Positions 1 through 6,463 are shown, numbered from the stretch's first letter. The stretch: DNA of 9,393 nt from Actinomycetes bacterium (GCA_023392475.1 JAEVZA010000461.1:1-9393), one strand, 5' to 3'. Made by a program: numbers and translations. Notes: generated from the sequence alone by a model not told the origin.

Positions 1-37
1 GCCTCGCACCGCCGACCCCGCGTCAGCGCCGCCGCCC

Positions 38-57
38 GCCCGGGTCCACCGCCGGGC
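38..57. terminator. Weak hairpin upstream of ruvC
   Basis: The arms GCCCGG (38-43) and CCGGGC (52-57) pair perfectly around an 8-nt loop. No T-tract follows. It could be the end of a transcript entering from the left, but a 6-bp G/C stem is common by chance at this base composition. I see no supportable coding region in 1-83. Confidence 0.2.
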
Positions 58-70
58 CGCACCCCGTCGC

Positions 71-76
71 TACGAT
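71..76 (+). promoter_or_regulatory. Putative -10 box of ruvC (TACGAT)
   Basis: TACGAT fits the actinobacterial -10 pattern TAnnnT and ends 7 nt before the GTG of ruvC. Transcription would therefore begin at or next to the start codon. No purine-rich Shine-Dalgarno sequence lies between box and start, which fits a leaderless mRNA. I see no convincing -35 hexamer about 17 nt upstream. Confidence 0.5.
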
Positions 77-83
77 CGAACCT

Positions 84-590
84 GTGTTCGTCCTGGGTGT
101 CGATCCCGGCCTGTCGAGGTGCGGCTATTGCGTGGTGCACGCGGCGGGCGGGCCGGCCCGCGCCGCCGCGCTCGGCGTGCTGCGCACGGACCCCGAGCTC
201 CCGGTGCCGCAGCGCCTCGCCGAGCTCGCCCGGGACTTCCGGGGCCTCCTCGACGAGTTCGCGCCGTCCGCCGTCGCGGTGGAGCGCGTGCTGTTCCAGG
301 TGAACGTCCGCACGGCGATGGGCGTCGGCCAGGCCTCGGGCGTGCTGATGGCCCAGGCCGCGGAGCGGGGCATGGACGTCGTCGAGTACTCGCCCAACCA
401 GGTCAAGGACGCGGTCGCCGGGCACGGCGCCGCCGACAAGCAGCAGGTGCAGCGCATGGTGCAGATCCTCCTGTCCCTCCCCGAGCCACCGCACCCGCCC
501 GACGCGGCGGACGCGGCGGCCGTGGCCCTCACCCACGTGGCGCTGGCCCCGCACCGGTCGGCCGCCCGCGGGGCGGGGGTGGTCCGGTGA
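84..590 (+). CDS. ruvC: Crossover junction endodeoxyribonuclease RuvC
   Basis: RuvC is the Holliday-junction resolvase. It works as a dimer and nicks two opposing strands of a four-way junction processed by RuvAB in recombinational repair. The 168-residue product has the normal family length and an RNase H-like fold. The four acidic residues expected in the metal site are visible: D7 in the N-terminal FVLGVDPG, E67 in VAVERVLFQ, and D140 and D143 in PPDAADAAA. The segment KQQVQRMV (about 119-126) is also typical. The GTG at 84 is the first start in frame and puts the first Asp at residue 7, as in E. coli RuvC. No Shine-Dalgarno is visible and a TAnnnT box lies 7 nt upstream, so translation may be leaderless. 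The stop overlaps the ruvA start by 4 nt (GTGA), indicating coupling. The family assignment is secure. Confidence 0.97.
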   Translation: MFVLGVDPGLSRCGYCVVHAAGGPARAAALGVLRTDPELPVPQRLAELARDFRGLLDEFAPSAVAVERVLFQVNVRTAMGVGQASGVLMAQAAERGMDVVEYSPNQVKDAVAGHGAADKQQVQRMVQILLSLPEPPHPPDAADAAAVALTHVALAPHRSAARGAGVVR

Positions 591-1186
591 TCGGTTCGCT
601 GCGGGGACCGCTGCTCGACCGCACCGGCATCGAGCTGCTCGTCGAGGTCGGCGGCATCGGGTACCGGGTCCAGACGACGCCGGCCACGGCGGTGGGCGCG
701 GGCGACGTCGGCGACGAGGTCTTCCTCCACGTCCACCACGCCGTCCGCGAGGACGCGCAGACCCTCTACGGGTTCACCACGATCGACGACCGCCGCGTGT
801 TCGAGGTGCTCATCGGCACCCACGGCGTCGGCCCCGCGCTGGCGCTCGCCATCCTGGCGGTGCACTCGCCCGCCGCGCTGCGGACCGTGCTCGCCACCGA
901 TGACGTCGCCGCGCTCTGCCTGGTGCCCGGGGTCGGTCGCAAGACCGCCGCCCGGTTGCTGGTGGAGCTGAAGTCCCGCCTCGACCTCCCCGACGTCGAC
1001 CTGACCGCGACCGCGGTGAGCGCCGTGGGCGGGGGCGAGGCCGGGGTCCGGGCCGACGTCCGGGACGCGCTGGCCGAGCTGGGCTACGGGGCGGACGAGA
1101 TCGGCCGCGTGCTGGTCGACCTGCCCGACGCCGGGGACAGCTCGGAGCTGCTGCGCGAGGCGCTGCACCGCCTGGCGGCGGCCTGA
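587..1186 (+). CDS. ruvA: Holliday junction branch migration protein RuvA
   Basis: RuvA binds four-way DNA junctions as a tetramer and loads the RuvB motor. The 199-residue product has the usual three domains. The OB-fold region covers about 1-65 and begins MIGSLRGPLL. The central domain has two helix-hairpin-helix motifs, THGVGPALALAIL (from T78) and VPGVGRKTAARLL (from V113). A linker of about 20 residues rich in Ala, Val and Gly leads to a C-terminal RuvB-binding domain around VRDALAELGYGADEI. I chose the GTG at 587, which overlaps the ruvC stop by 4 nt, because it gives the canonical RuvA N-terminus. The same frame stays open far upstream only as a shadow of ruvC. ruvB begins 7 nt after the stop, so the three genes are almost certainly one transcription unit. 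Confidence 0.96.
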   Translation: MIGSLRGPLLDRTGIELLVEVGGIGYRVQTTPATAVGAGDVGDEVFLHVHHAVREDAQTLYGFTTIDDRRVFEVLIGTHGVGPALALAILAVHSPAALRTVLATDDVAALCLVPGVGRKTAARLLVELKSRLDLPDVDLTATAVSAVGGGEAGVRADVRDALAELGYGADEIGRVLVDLPDAGDSSELLREALHRLAAA

Positions 1187-1191
1187 GGGGG
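1185..1191 (+). promoter_or_regulatory. Ribosome binding site of ruvB (GAGGGGG)
   Basis: This purine tract overlaps the ruvA stop codon. It lies only 2 nt before the GTG at 1194 but 8 nt before the in-frame GTG at 1200. The spacing therefore favours 1200 as the real start of ruvB, two codons shorter than the longest frame. Confidence 0.45.
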
Positions 1192-1193
1192 CG

Positions 1194-2330
1194 GTGGACG
1201 TGGCGCGCGAGGAGCTGCTCGATCCGTACCGGCAGGACGGCGACGACGAGCCGTCGATCGTCTTCTCCGACGTCGACCCCGGGGCCGACCGGGCGGCCGG
1301 GGCGACGGGAGCGGAGGCGGACGCCGCCGCGCCCGAGGTGGTGGCCACGCTGCGGCCCCGCACGCTCGACGAGTTCGTCGGGCAGACGGAGCTGAAGCGC
1401 CGGCTCGCCGTCATCCTCGAGGCCGCCCGCCGGCGCGGCCAGGCCGCGGACCACTTCCTGTTCGCCGGCCCGCCCGGGCTCGGCAAGACGTCGCTCGCCG
1501 GCATCGTCGCGGTCGAGATGGGCGTGGCGATGCACGTCACCTCGGGCCCTGCGCTCGAGCGGCCCGGTGACCTCGCCGCCATCCTCACCAAGCTCGGCGA
1601 GGGCGACGTCCTCTTCATCGACGAGATCCACCGGCTCTCCCGCTCGATCGAGGAGGTGCTGTACCCGGCGATGGAGGACTTCCAGCTCGACATCGTGCTG
1701 GGCAAGGGACCGGCCGCCCGGTCGATCCGCCTGGACCTCCCGCGCTTCTGCCTCGTCGGGGCCACCACGCGCACCGGCCTCATCACCGGGCCGCTCCGGG
1801 ACCGCTTCGGCCTGGTGGCACGCCTCGACTACTACGAGCCGGAGGACCTCCGGGCGATCGTGGTCCGGGCCGCGAGCATCCTCGGCGCCGACATCGACGG
1901 GGCCGGCGCCGAGGAGATCGCGGGCCGCTCGCGCGGCACGCCGCGCATAGCGAACCGGCTGCTGCGCCGGGTCCGGGACGTCGCCGAGGTGGAGGGCGAC
2001 GGCCGCATCGACGCGGCGACGGCCCGCAGCGGCCTCGAGCTGTTCGGCATCGACGCGCTCGGCCTGGACAAGGTCGACCGGTCGATCCTCACCGCCCTCT
2101 GCGGCCGCTTCGGCGGCGGGCCGGTCGGCCTGTCGACGCTCGCCATCGCGGTGTCGGAGCCGAGCGAGACCGTCGAGGACGTGTACGAGCCGTACCTCAT
2201 CCAGCAGGGCCTGCTCCTGCGCACGCCGCGCGGGCGCGTGGCCACCGCCGCGGCCTGGCACCACCTCGGGATGGTGGCGCCGCCCTCCGCGCTGCCGGGC
2301 GCCGACGCGTCGCTGTTCGACGACCGCTGA
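1194..2330 (+). CDS. ruvB: Holliday junction branch migration ATPase RuvB
   Basis: RuvB is the hexameric AAA+ motor that pumps DNA through the RuvA-bound junction. The protein is 378 residues from this start, a little longer than the usual 330-350. The excess is an acidic, Ala/Asp-rich N-terminus of about 45 residues before the conserved RPRTLDEFVGQ. Walker A is GPPGLGKT (92-99, K98). Walker B is FIDEIH (D143, E144). Sensor 1 is GATTRTG, the arginine finger lies in PLRDRFG (from about P200), and sensor 2 lies in SRGTPRIANRLLRR. The C-terminal winged helix ends in the typical EPYLIQQGLLLRTPRGR. GTG at 1194 and GTG at 1200 are both possible starts, and ribosome-binding-site spacing favours 1200. 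It is the last gene of the ruvCAB operon; a hairpin lies 20 nt after the stop. Confidence 0.97.
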   Translation: MDVAREELLDPYRQDGDDEPSIVFSDVDPGADRAAGATGAEADAAAPEVVATLRPRTLDEFVGQTELKRRLAVILEAARRRGQAADHFLFAGPPGLGKTSLAGIVAVEMGVAMHVTSGPALERPGDLAAILTKLGEGDVLFIDEIHRLSRSIEEVLYPAMEDFQLDIVLGKGPAARSIRLDLPRFCLVGATTRTGLITGPLRDRFGLVARLDYYEPEDLRAIVVRAASILGADIDGAGAEEIAGRSRGTPRIANRLLRRVRDVAEVEGDGRIDAATARSGLELFGIDALGLDKVDRSILTALCGRFGGGPVGLSTLAIAVSEPSETVEDVYEPYLIQQGLLLRTPRGRVATAAAWHHLGMVAPPSALPGADASLFDDR

Positions 2331-2349
2331 CTGCCGCCGGCGCCGGTCG

Positions 2350-2375
2350 GGACGGGCGCGGCGGTCGGCCCGTCC
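2350..2375 (+). terminator. Hairpin after ruvB, possible terminator
   Basis: GGACGGGC (2350-2357) and GCCCGTCC (2368-2375) form a perfect 8-bp stem with a 10-nt loop, 19 nt after the ruvB stop. There is no T-run, so it would be a GC-only terminator of the kind often seen in high-GC actinobacteria. The position at the end of the ruv operon, before a 186-nt gap, supports the call. Confidence 0.4.
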
Positions 2376-2503
2376 GGCCGCTGGCGCCGCTGACCGGTGG
2401 TCCGTGGCGCCCGTGCGTCCAACTACTGCGCGGCGACCCGCGCGTGGGATCCTGTGGGGACCGCGTGCGGCGCACCCCTGCCACGGCCGCACCACAGCAC
2501 ACC

Positions 2504-2507
2504 GGAG
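2504..2507 (+). promoter_or_regulatory. Ribosome binding site of the acyl-CoA dehydrogenase (GGAG)
   Basis: GGAG ends 9 nt before the GTG at 2517. It decides the start: the frame is open further upstream, to 2397, but only this GTG has a Shine-Dalgarno sequence and gives a family-like N-terminus. Confidence 0.55.
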
Positions 2508-2516
2508 ACACCACAC

Positions 2517-3665
2517 GTGGACCGCACGAGCTTCGACGACGAGCACGAGATGTTCCGGAAGGCCTTCCGGACCTTCCTGGAGCGGGAGATGGCACCGCAC
2601 CGCGACGAGTGGACCGAGGCCGAGATCGTGCCGCCCGAGGTGTTCCGCAAGGCCGGTGCGTCGGGCTTCCTCGCCCCCGCCGTGCCCGAGGAGCACGGCG
2701 GCGCCGGCGCCACGGACTTCCGCTACAGCCAGGTGATCGTCGAGGAGCTCTGCCAGGCGGACCTCCTCCCGCACGGCCTCGGCATGACGCTCCACAACGA
2801 CGTCTGCCTCCCGTACTTCCTCGACTACTGCAACGAGGAGCAGAAGCAGCGGTGGCTCCCGGGCATCGCGTCGGGTGACCTGATCACCGCCGTCGCCATG
2901 ACGGAGCCCGGCATCGGCTCCGACCTCGCGTCGATGAGCACGTCCGCGATCCGCGACGGCGAGACCTACGTGCTCAACGGCTCGAAGACGTTCATCACGA
3001 ACGGCATCAACGCGGACATCGTGATCGTCGCCGCGAAGACGGACCCGTCCGAGCGCCACAAGGGCATCTCGCTGATGGTGGTCGAGCGCGGCATGGAGGG
3101 CTTCGAGCGGGGCCGCAACCTGGACAAGGTCGGCATGCACGCGCAGGACACGGCCGAGCTGTTCTTCAACGACGTGCGCGTCCCCGTCGAGAACCGCCTC
3201 GACGAGGAGGGCAGCGGGTTCGTGCTGCTCGTCAAGAACCTGCCGCAGGAGCGCCTCTCGATCGCCATGACCGGCGTGGCGCACGCCCGGGCGATGCTCG
3301 ACTGGACGATCGAGTACGCGAAGGAGCGCACCGCGTTCGGCCAGCCCATCGGCTCGTTCCAGAACAGCCGCTTCAAGCTCGCCGAGATGGAGACGGAGAT
3401 CACGATCGCCGAGACCTTCATCGACCAGGCGATCGACGCGCTCAACGCCAAGCAGCTGTCCGCCGAGGAGGCCGCCATGGCCAAGTGGTGGTGCACCGAG
3501 CTGCAGAAGCGCGTGGCCGACGCGTGCGTGCAGCTGCACGGCGGCTACGGCTACATGAACGAGTACCCGATCGCCCGGGCCTGGGCCGATGCGCGGGTCA
3601 CGTCGATCTACGGCGGCACGACCGAGATCATGAAGGAGATCATCGGTCGGTCCATGGGGTTCTGA
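2517..3665 (+). CDS. Acyl-CoA dehydrogenase, long-chain (LCAD) type
   Basis: This cytoplasmic FAD enzyme family makes the alpha-beta double bond in acyl-CoA thioesters, usually as the first step of fatty acid beta-oxidation, and passes electrons to electron-transfer flavoprotein. The 382-residue product is of normal length. The FAD/substrate signature TEPGIGSDLAS is at 129-139, and the second family signature starts at Q339 (QLHGGYGYMNEYPIAR). The catalytic Glu of medium-chain enzymes (IYEGT) is Gly366 here (IYGGTTEI). Instead NLPQERL supplies Glu245, the position used as base in long-chain and isovaleryl-type enzymes. The segments LPQERL, MAKWW and IYGGTTEIMKE closely resemble mammalian LCAD. 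Substrate chain length cannot be read from the sequence. The gene sits between ruvB and queA with no beta-oxidation partner in view. Base and codon use match its neighbours, so there is no sign of recent transfer. No convincing promoter was found in the gap before it. Confidence 0.93.
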   Translation: MDRTSFDDEHEMFRKAFRTFLEREMAPHRDEWTEAEIVPPEVFRKAGASGFLAPAVPEEHGGAGATDFRYSQVIVEELCQADLLPHGLGMTLHNDVCLPYFLDYCNEEQKQRWLPGIASGDLITAVAMTEPGIGSDLASMSTSAIRDGETYVLNGSKTFITNGINADIVIVAAKTDPSERHKGISLMVVERGMEGFERGRNLDKVGMHAQDTAELFFNDVRVPVENRLDEEGSGFVLLVKNLPQERLSIAMTGVAHARAMLDWTIEYAKERTAFGQPIGSFQNSRFKLAEMETEITIAETFIDQAIDALNAKQLSAEEAAMAKWWCTELQKRVADACVQLHGGYGYMNEYPIARAWADARVTSIYGGTTEIMKEIIGRSMGF

Positions 3666-3687
3666 GCCCCGGCGACGGCCGCGCCGC

Positions 3688-4704
3688 ATGCGCACCGACG
3701 AGCTCGACTACGACCTGCCGCCGAGCGCGATCGCTCAGACGCCGGTGGAGCCCCGCGACGCCGCGAGGCTGCTCGTCGACCGCGGTGCCGACGCCGCGCC
3801 CGACGACCGCCACGTCCGCGACCTGCCGTCGCTCGTGGCGCCCGGTGACGTCGTCGTCGTCAACGACACGCGCGTGCTCCCGGCCCGCGTGCCCATCGTG
3901 CGCGGCACCGGCGGCGGCGGCGAGGTGCTGCTGCTCGAGGAGCGGCAGGACGGGTGGTGGGAGGTGCTCTGCCGACCGGCCCGGAAGCTCCGCGCGGGTG
4001 ACGTCGTGGACGCGGCGCGCGGCGGGCTCGCCTTCGAGATCGGCGAGGACCTCGACGGCGGCCGGAAGCTCGCCCGGCCCCGGCCCGAGGGCGACCTGCT
4101 CGCTGCGCTCGACCGCGCCGGCGAGGCGCCGCTGCCCCCGTACATCACCGAGGTGCTCGCGGACGCCGAGCGCTACCAGACCGTGTTCGCCGAGCGCCCG
4201 GCGTCGGCGGCCGCACCCACGGCCGGCCTCCACCTGACGCCCGCCGTGCTCGACGGCATCCGCGCCGCCGGCGCGACGGTGCACCGGGTCGAGCTCGTCG
4301 TCGGCCTCGACACGTTCCGACCGCTCGAGACCGAGGTCGTGGAGGACCACGTCATCCACACCGAGCGCTACGCCGTGCCCGACGGGACCTGGGACGCGGT
4401 CTGCTCCGCACGCTCGCGCGGCGGCCGGGTGCTCGCCGTCGGGACCACGACCGTCCGGGCGCTCGAGTCGCGTGCCCACCGCGGCGAGGCCGCCGGCCGC
4501 ACCGACCTGTTCATCACCCCGGGGTTCGACCTCCTCGCCGTCGACCGCCTCATGACCAACTTCCACCTGCCGCGCTCGTCGCTGCTCGCGCTGGTCCAGG
4601 CGGTCGTCGGCCCGCGCTGGCGCGACCTCTACGCGGGCGCGCTCGACCGCGGCTACCGGTTCCTGTCCTTCGGCGACGCCATGCTCCTGGAGGTGGCGCG
4701 GTGA
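3688..4704 (+). CDS. queA: S-adenosylmethionine:tRNA ribosyltransferase-isomerase QueA
   Basis: QueA transfers and isomerises the ribosyl group of S-adenosylmethionine onto preQ1 at position 34 of tRNAs with GUN anticodons, giving epoxyqueuosine. The 338-residue protein has the expected length and conserved blocks in order. These are LPPSAIAQTPVEPRDAARLL (10-29), VVNDTRVLPAR (57-67), PTAGLHLT (177-184), VGLDTFRPL, VLAVGTTTVRALES, and a C-terminal block with TNFHLPRSSLLALV (from T290) followed by YRFLSFGDAMLL. The ATG at 3688 gives the usual N-terminus MRTDELDYDLP. It has no strong Shine-Dalgarno sequence. It follows the acyl-CoA dehydrogenase stop by 22 nt, so read-through from that gene is plausible. 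It overlaps tgt by 4 nt (GTGA), so the two successive queuosine enzymes are translationally coupled. Confidence 0.96.
   Translation: MRTDELDYDLPPSAIAQTPVEPRDAARLLVDRGADAAPDDRHVRDLPSLVAPGDVVVVNDTRVLPARVPIVRGTGGGGEVLLLEERQDGWWEVLCRPARKLRAGDVVDAARGGLAFEIGEDLDGGRKLARPRPEGDLLAALDRAGEAPLPPYITEVLADAERYQTVFAERPASAAAPTAGLHLTPAVLDGIRAAGATVHRVELVVGLDTFRPLETEVVEDHVIHTERYAVPDGTWDAVCSARSRGGRVLAVGTTTVRALESRAHRGEAAGRTDLFITPGFDLLAVDRLMTNFHLPRSSLLALVQAVVGPRWRDLYAGALDRGYRFLSFGDAMLLEVAR
4689..4693 (+). promoter_or_regulatory. Ribosome binding site of tgt (GGAGG)
   Basis: GGAGG inside the last codons of queA ends 7 nt before the GTG at 4701. This is the strongest Shine-Dalgarno sequence in the window, and it fixes the tgt start at the 4-nt overlap. 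Confidence 0.7.
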
Positions 4705-5855
4705 GGCTCGAGCTGTCGGTCGACGCGGTCGACGGCGCGGCGCGGGCCGGCACGTTCGCGACGACGCGCGGCGTGGTCGGCACGCCGCTGTTCATGCCGG
4801 TCGGGACGCGCGGCAGCATCCGCGCGCTGATGACCCACGAGCTCGCCGGGCTGCGCGCCGCGGACGGGACCGGCGCGGAGATCGTCCTCGGCAACACGTA
4901 CCACCTGATGCTGCGGCCGGGCGCGGAGACCGTGGCCGAGCTGGGCGGGTTGCAGCGCTTCAGCGGCTGGGACCGCCCGATGCTCACCGACTCCGGCGGG
5001 TACCAGGTGTTCTCGCTCGACCCGAAGCTCTCCGACGAGGGCGCCGAGTTCCGCAGCACCTACGACGGCAGCACGCACCTGCTCACCCCGGAGGGGGCGG
5101 TGCGCGCCCAGGAGCTCCTCGGCGCCGACGTGCAGATGGTCCTCGACGTGTGCGCGCCGCTGCCGTCGGACCGGACCGTGCTCCGGGACGCGCTCGAGCG
5201 GACCGCGGACTGGGCCGAGCGGGCGCGCACCGCGCACCGGCGCACCGAGGACCAGGCGCTGCTCGGCATCGTGCAGGGCGGCGCGGAGGAGGACCTCCGG
5301 CGGGAGTCGGCGGCGCGCACGGTGGAGCTCGACTTCGACGGCTACGCGATCGGTGGGCTGTCCGTGGGCGAGACGCGCGAGGAGATGCTCCCGGCGCTCG
5401 CCGCCGCGCTCGAGGTGCTGCCGGCCGACCGCCCCCGGTACCTCATGGGGGTGGGCGACCCGGTGTCGATCGTCGAGGCGGTCGCGCTCGGCGTGGACAT
5501 GTTCGACTGCGTGATGCCGACCCGCCTGGCCCGCCACGGCACGCTGCTGACCGACGCCGGGCGCCTCAACGTGAAGCGGGCGGAGCACGCCCGCTCGGAC
5601 GACCCCGTCGAGGCCGGCTGCCCGTGCGCCACCTGCCGCACCTACAGCCGGGGCTACCTGCGGCACCTCGCCGCGGTGGGGGAGCCGGCTGCCGCCTCGC
5701 TGTGCACCGTGCACAACCTGACGTGGATGTTCGGCTTCGTCGGCCGGATCCGGGCCGCCATCTCGAACGGCACGCTCGACCGCCTCCGGGCCGACGTGGC
5801 GGCCGTCTGGTCGGGCACCGGCCCCGGTACGGCGCCCGTCCCGGGGCCCACCTGA
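4701..5855 (+). CDS. tgt: Queuine/preQ1 tRNA-ribosyltransferase (tRNA-guanine transglycosylase)
   Basis: Tgt swaps guanine 34 of Asp, Asn, His and Tyr tRNAs for preQ1, the substrate on which QueA then acts. The 384-residue TIM-barrel protein keeps the expected active site. It has D97 in LTDSGGYQVFSL, and D269 in DMFDCVMPTR as the likely nucleophile. Base contacts include D149, Q192 (GIVQGG), L220 and E224 (GGLSVGE). The zinc site is C307, C309, C312 and H338 (CPCATC and CTVHN). GGLSVGE is the bacterial, preQ1-type form. One oddity is that the usual DECTPYP-like block reads DVCAPLP (149-155): the Asp and Cys are kept but the intervening Glu is Val. The C-terminus carries a short Gly/Pro tail (TGPGTAPVPGPT). 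The gene overlaps queA and is followed at once by a hairpin. Confidence 0.97.
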   Translation: MRLELSVDAVDGAARAGTFATTRGVVGTPLFMPVGTRGSIRALMTHELAGLRAADGTGAEIVLGNTYHLMLRPGAETVAELGGLQRFSGWDRPMLTDSGGYQVFSLDPKLSDEGAEFRSTYDGSTHLLTPEGAVRAQELLGADVQMVLDVCAPLPSDRTVLRDALERTADWAERARTAHRRTEDQALLGIVQGGAEEDLRRESAARTVELDFDGYAIGGLSVGETREEMLPALAAALEVLPADRPRYLMGVGDPVSIVEAVALGVDMFDCVMPTRLARHGTLLTDAGRLNVKRAEHARSDDPVEAGCPCATCRTYSRGYLRHLAAVGEPAAASLCTVHNLTWMFGFVGRIRAAISNGTLDRLRADVAAVWSGTGPGTAPVPGPT

Positions 5856-5857
5856 GG

Positions 5858-5872
5858 GGACCCGCCGGGTCC
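5858..5872 (+). terminator. Hairpin directly after tgt, possible terminator
   Basis: GGACCC (5858-5863), loop gcc, GGGTCC (5867-5872): a perfect 6-bp stem starting 2 nt after the tgt stop. No T-tract follows. It separates queA-tgt from the yajC promoter about 36 nt further on. Confidence 0.4.
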
Positions 5873-5908
5873 GCCGGCCGTCGATTCCCGCGGCGCCCGC
5901 CGGGGGCC

Positions 5909-5914
5909 TAGCAT
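5909..5914 (+). promoter_or_regulatory. Putative -10 box of yajC (TAGCAT)
   Basis: TAGCAT matches TAnnnT and ends 9 nt before the yajC GTG. The predicted transcript start is within about 0-3 nt of the start codon. No Shine-Dalgarno sequence lies between them, so the mRNA would be leaderless or nearly so. No clear -35 was found. Confidence 0.5.
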
Positions 5915-5923
5915 CCAGTCACT

Positions 5924-6358
5924 GTGAACACGATCGCCACCATCCTGGGGGCCAGCAGCTCCAACAGCGGCAGCCCGCTCGGGATCCTCATCCTCGTCAT
6001 CCCCTTCGGCCTCCTCATCTGGCTGATGGTCGTCCCCCAGCGCAAGCAGAAGGCGAAGCAGCAGGACCTCCTGTCCAAGCTCGACGTCGGCGACGAGGTG
6101 ATCACGAGCGGCGGGATCGTCGGCGTGATCACCCACCTGGACGACGACCTGGTCCACCTCGAGGTCGACCACGACGTCGTCATCCGGATCGCGAAGTCGT
6201 CGATCAGCCGTGCGCTCGAGGAGCCGGCCGCGGAGCCCGGTGCCCGCAAGGGCGGCGGCCTGCTCGGCGGCCTCATGGGCGGCGGCGCCGCCTCGGCCTC
6301 CCGGGACACGTCCAACGGCTCCGACGCCTCGGCACGGAGCACCGCCAAGAAGAAGTAA
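5924..6358 (+). CDS. yajC: Sec translocon accessory subunit YajC
   Basis: YajC is a small single-pass inner-membrane protein that associates with SecDF and SecYEG. Its exact role is unclear, even in model organisms. The 144-residue product has a short N-terminus rich in Ser and Asn. One membrane segment follows at about 18-38 (GILILVIPFGLLIWLMVVP). Next come a basic stretch (QRKQKAKQQ) and the conserved cytoplasmic domain with GDEVITSGGIVG (56-67). Beyond about residue 100 is a low-complexity tail, Gly-rich (GGGLLGGLMGGG), then Ser/Ala-rich and ending in Lys-Lys-Lys. This tail makes the protein longer than the roughly 110 residues of E. coli YajC. The GTG start is supported by the adjacent -10 box and the N-terminus. 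secD follows after a 139-nt gap with its own apparent promoter. Confidence 0.93.
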   Translation: MNTIATILGASSSNSGSPLGILILVIPFGLLIWLMVVPQRKQKAKQQDLLSKLDVGDEVITSGGIVGVITHLDDDLVHLEVDHDVVIRIAKSSISRALEEPAAEPGARKGGGLLGGLMGGGAASASRDTSNGSDASARSTAKKK

Positions 6359-6438
6359 GTCCGTACCCGCCGGGGGAGGGGGGCGGCCGGGCCGGCACGT
6401 GGGGGCATGATCGTGCGTCGGTCGGATGGTCCGCAGCG

Positions 6439-6458
6439 GGGTCCTGATCCGTGGACCC
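6439..6458. repeat. Inverted repeat upstream of the secD promoter
   Basis: GGGTCC (6439-6444) and GGACCC (6453-6458) are perfect 6-nt arms with an 8-nt loop. The repeat ends 5 nt before the secD -10 box and covers where a -35 element would sit. It could be a yajC terminator, an operator or chance. The same two arm sequences form the hairpin after tgt. Confidence 0.35.
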
Positions 6459-6463
6459 GCCGA

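Noticed and set aside
1..83. Tail of an upstream gene such as yebC
   Set aside because: Short stretches stay open in several frames, but no family motif or stop codon identifies a gene; too little sequence.
119..586. Upstream extension of the ruvA frame into ruvC
   Set aside because: The first part is Arg/Gly/Ala-rich and out of frame with ruvC. RuvA homology begins exactly at the GTG at 587.
125..1786. 553-codon minus-strand frame across ruvC, ruvA and ruvB
   Set aside because: Shadow of three well-supported genes, with Ser/Arg/Ala-rich translation and no motif.
2397..2516. Longer acyl-CoA dehydrogenase start at 2397
   Set aside because: The extra 40 residues are unlike the family, and the GTG at 2517 has a GGAG at the right distance.
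810..3695. 961-codon open frame on the minus strand
   Set aside because: It lies antisense to ruvA, ruvB and the acyl-CoA dehydrogenase, all with clear family motifs. Its translation is Arg/Ala/Gly/His-rich with no recognisable domain. Strong G/C third-position bias removes stop codons from antisense frames.
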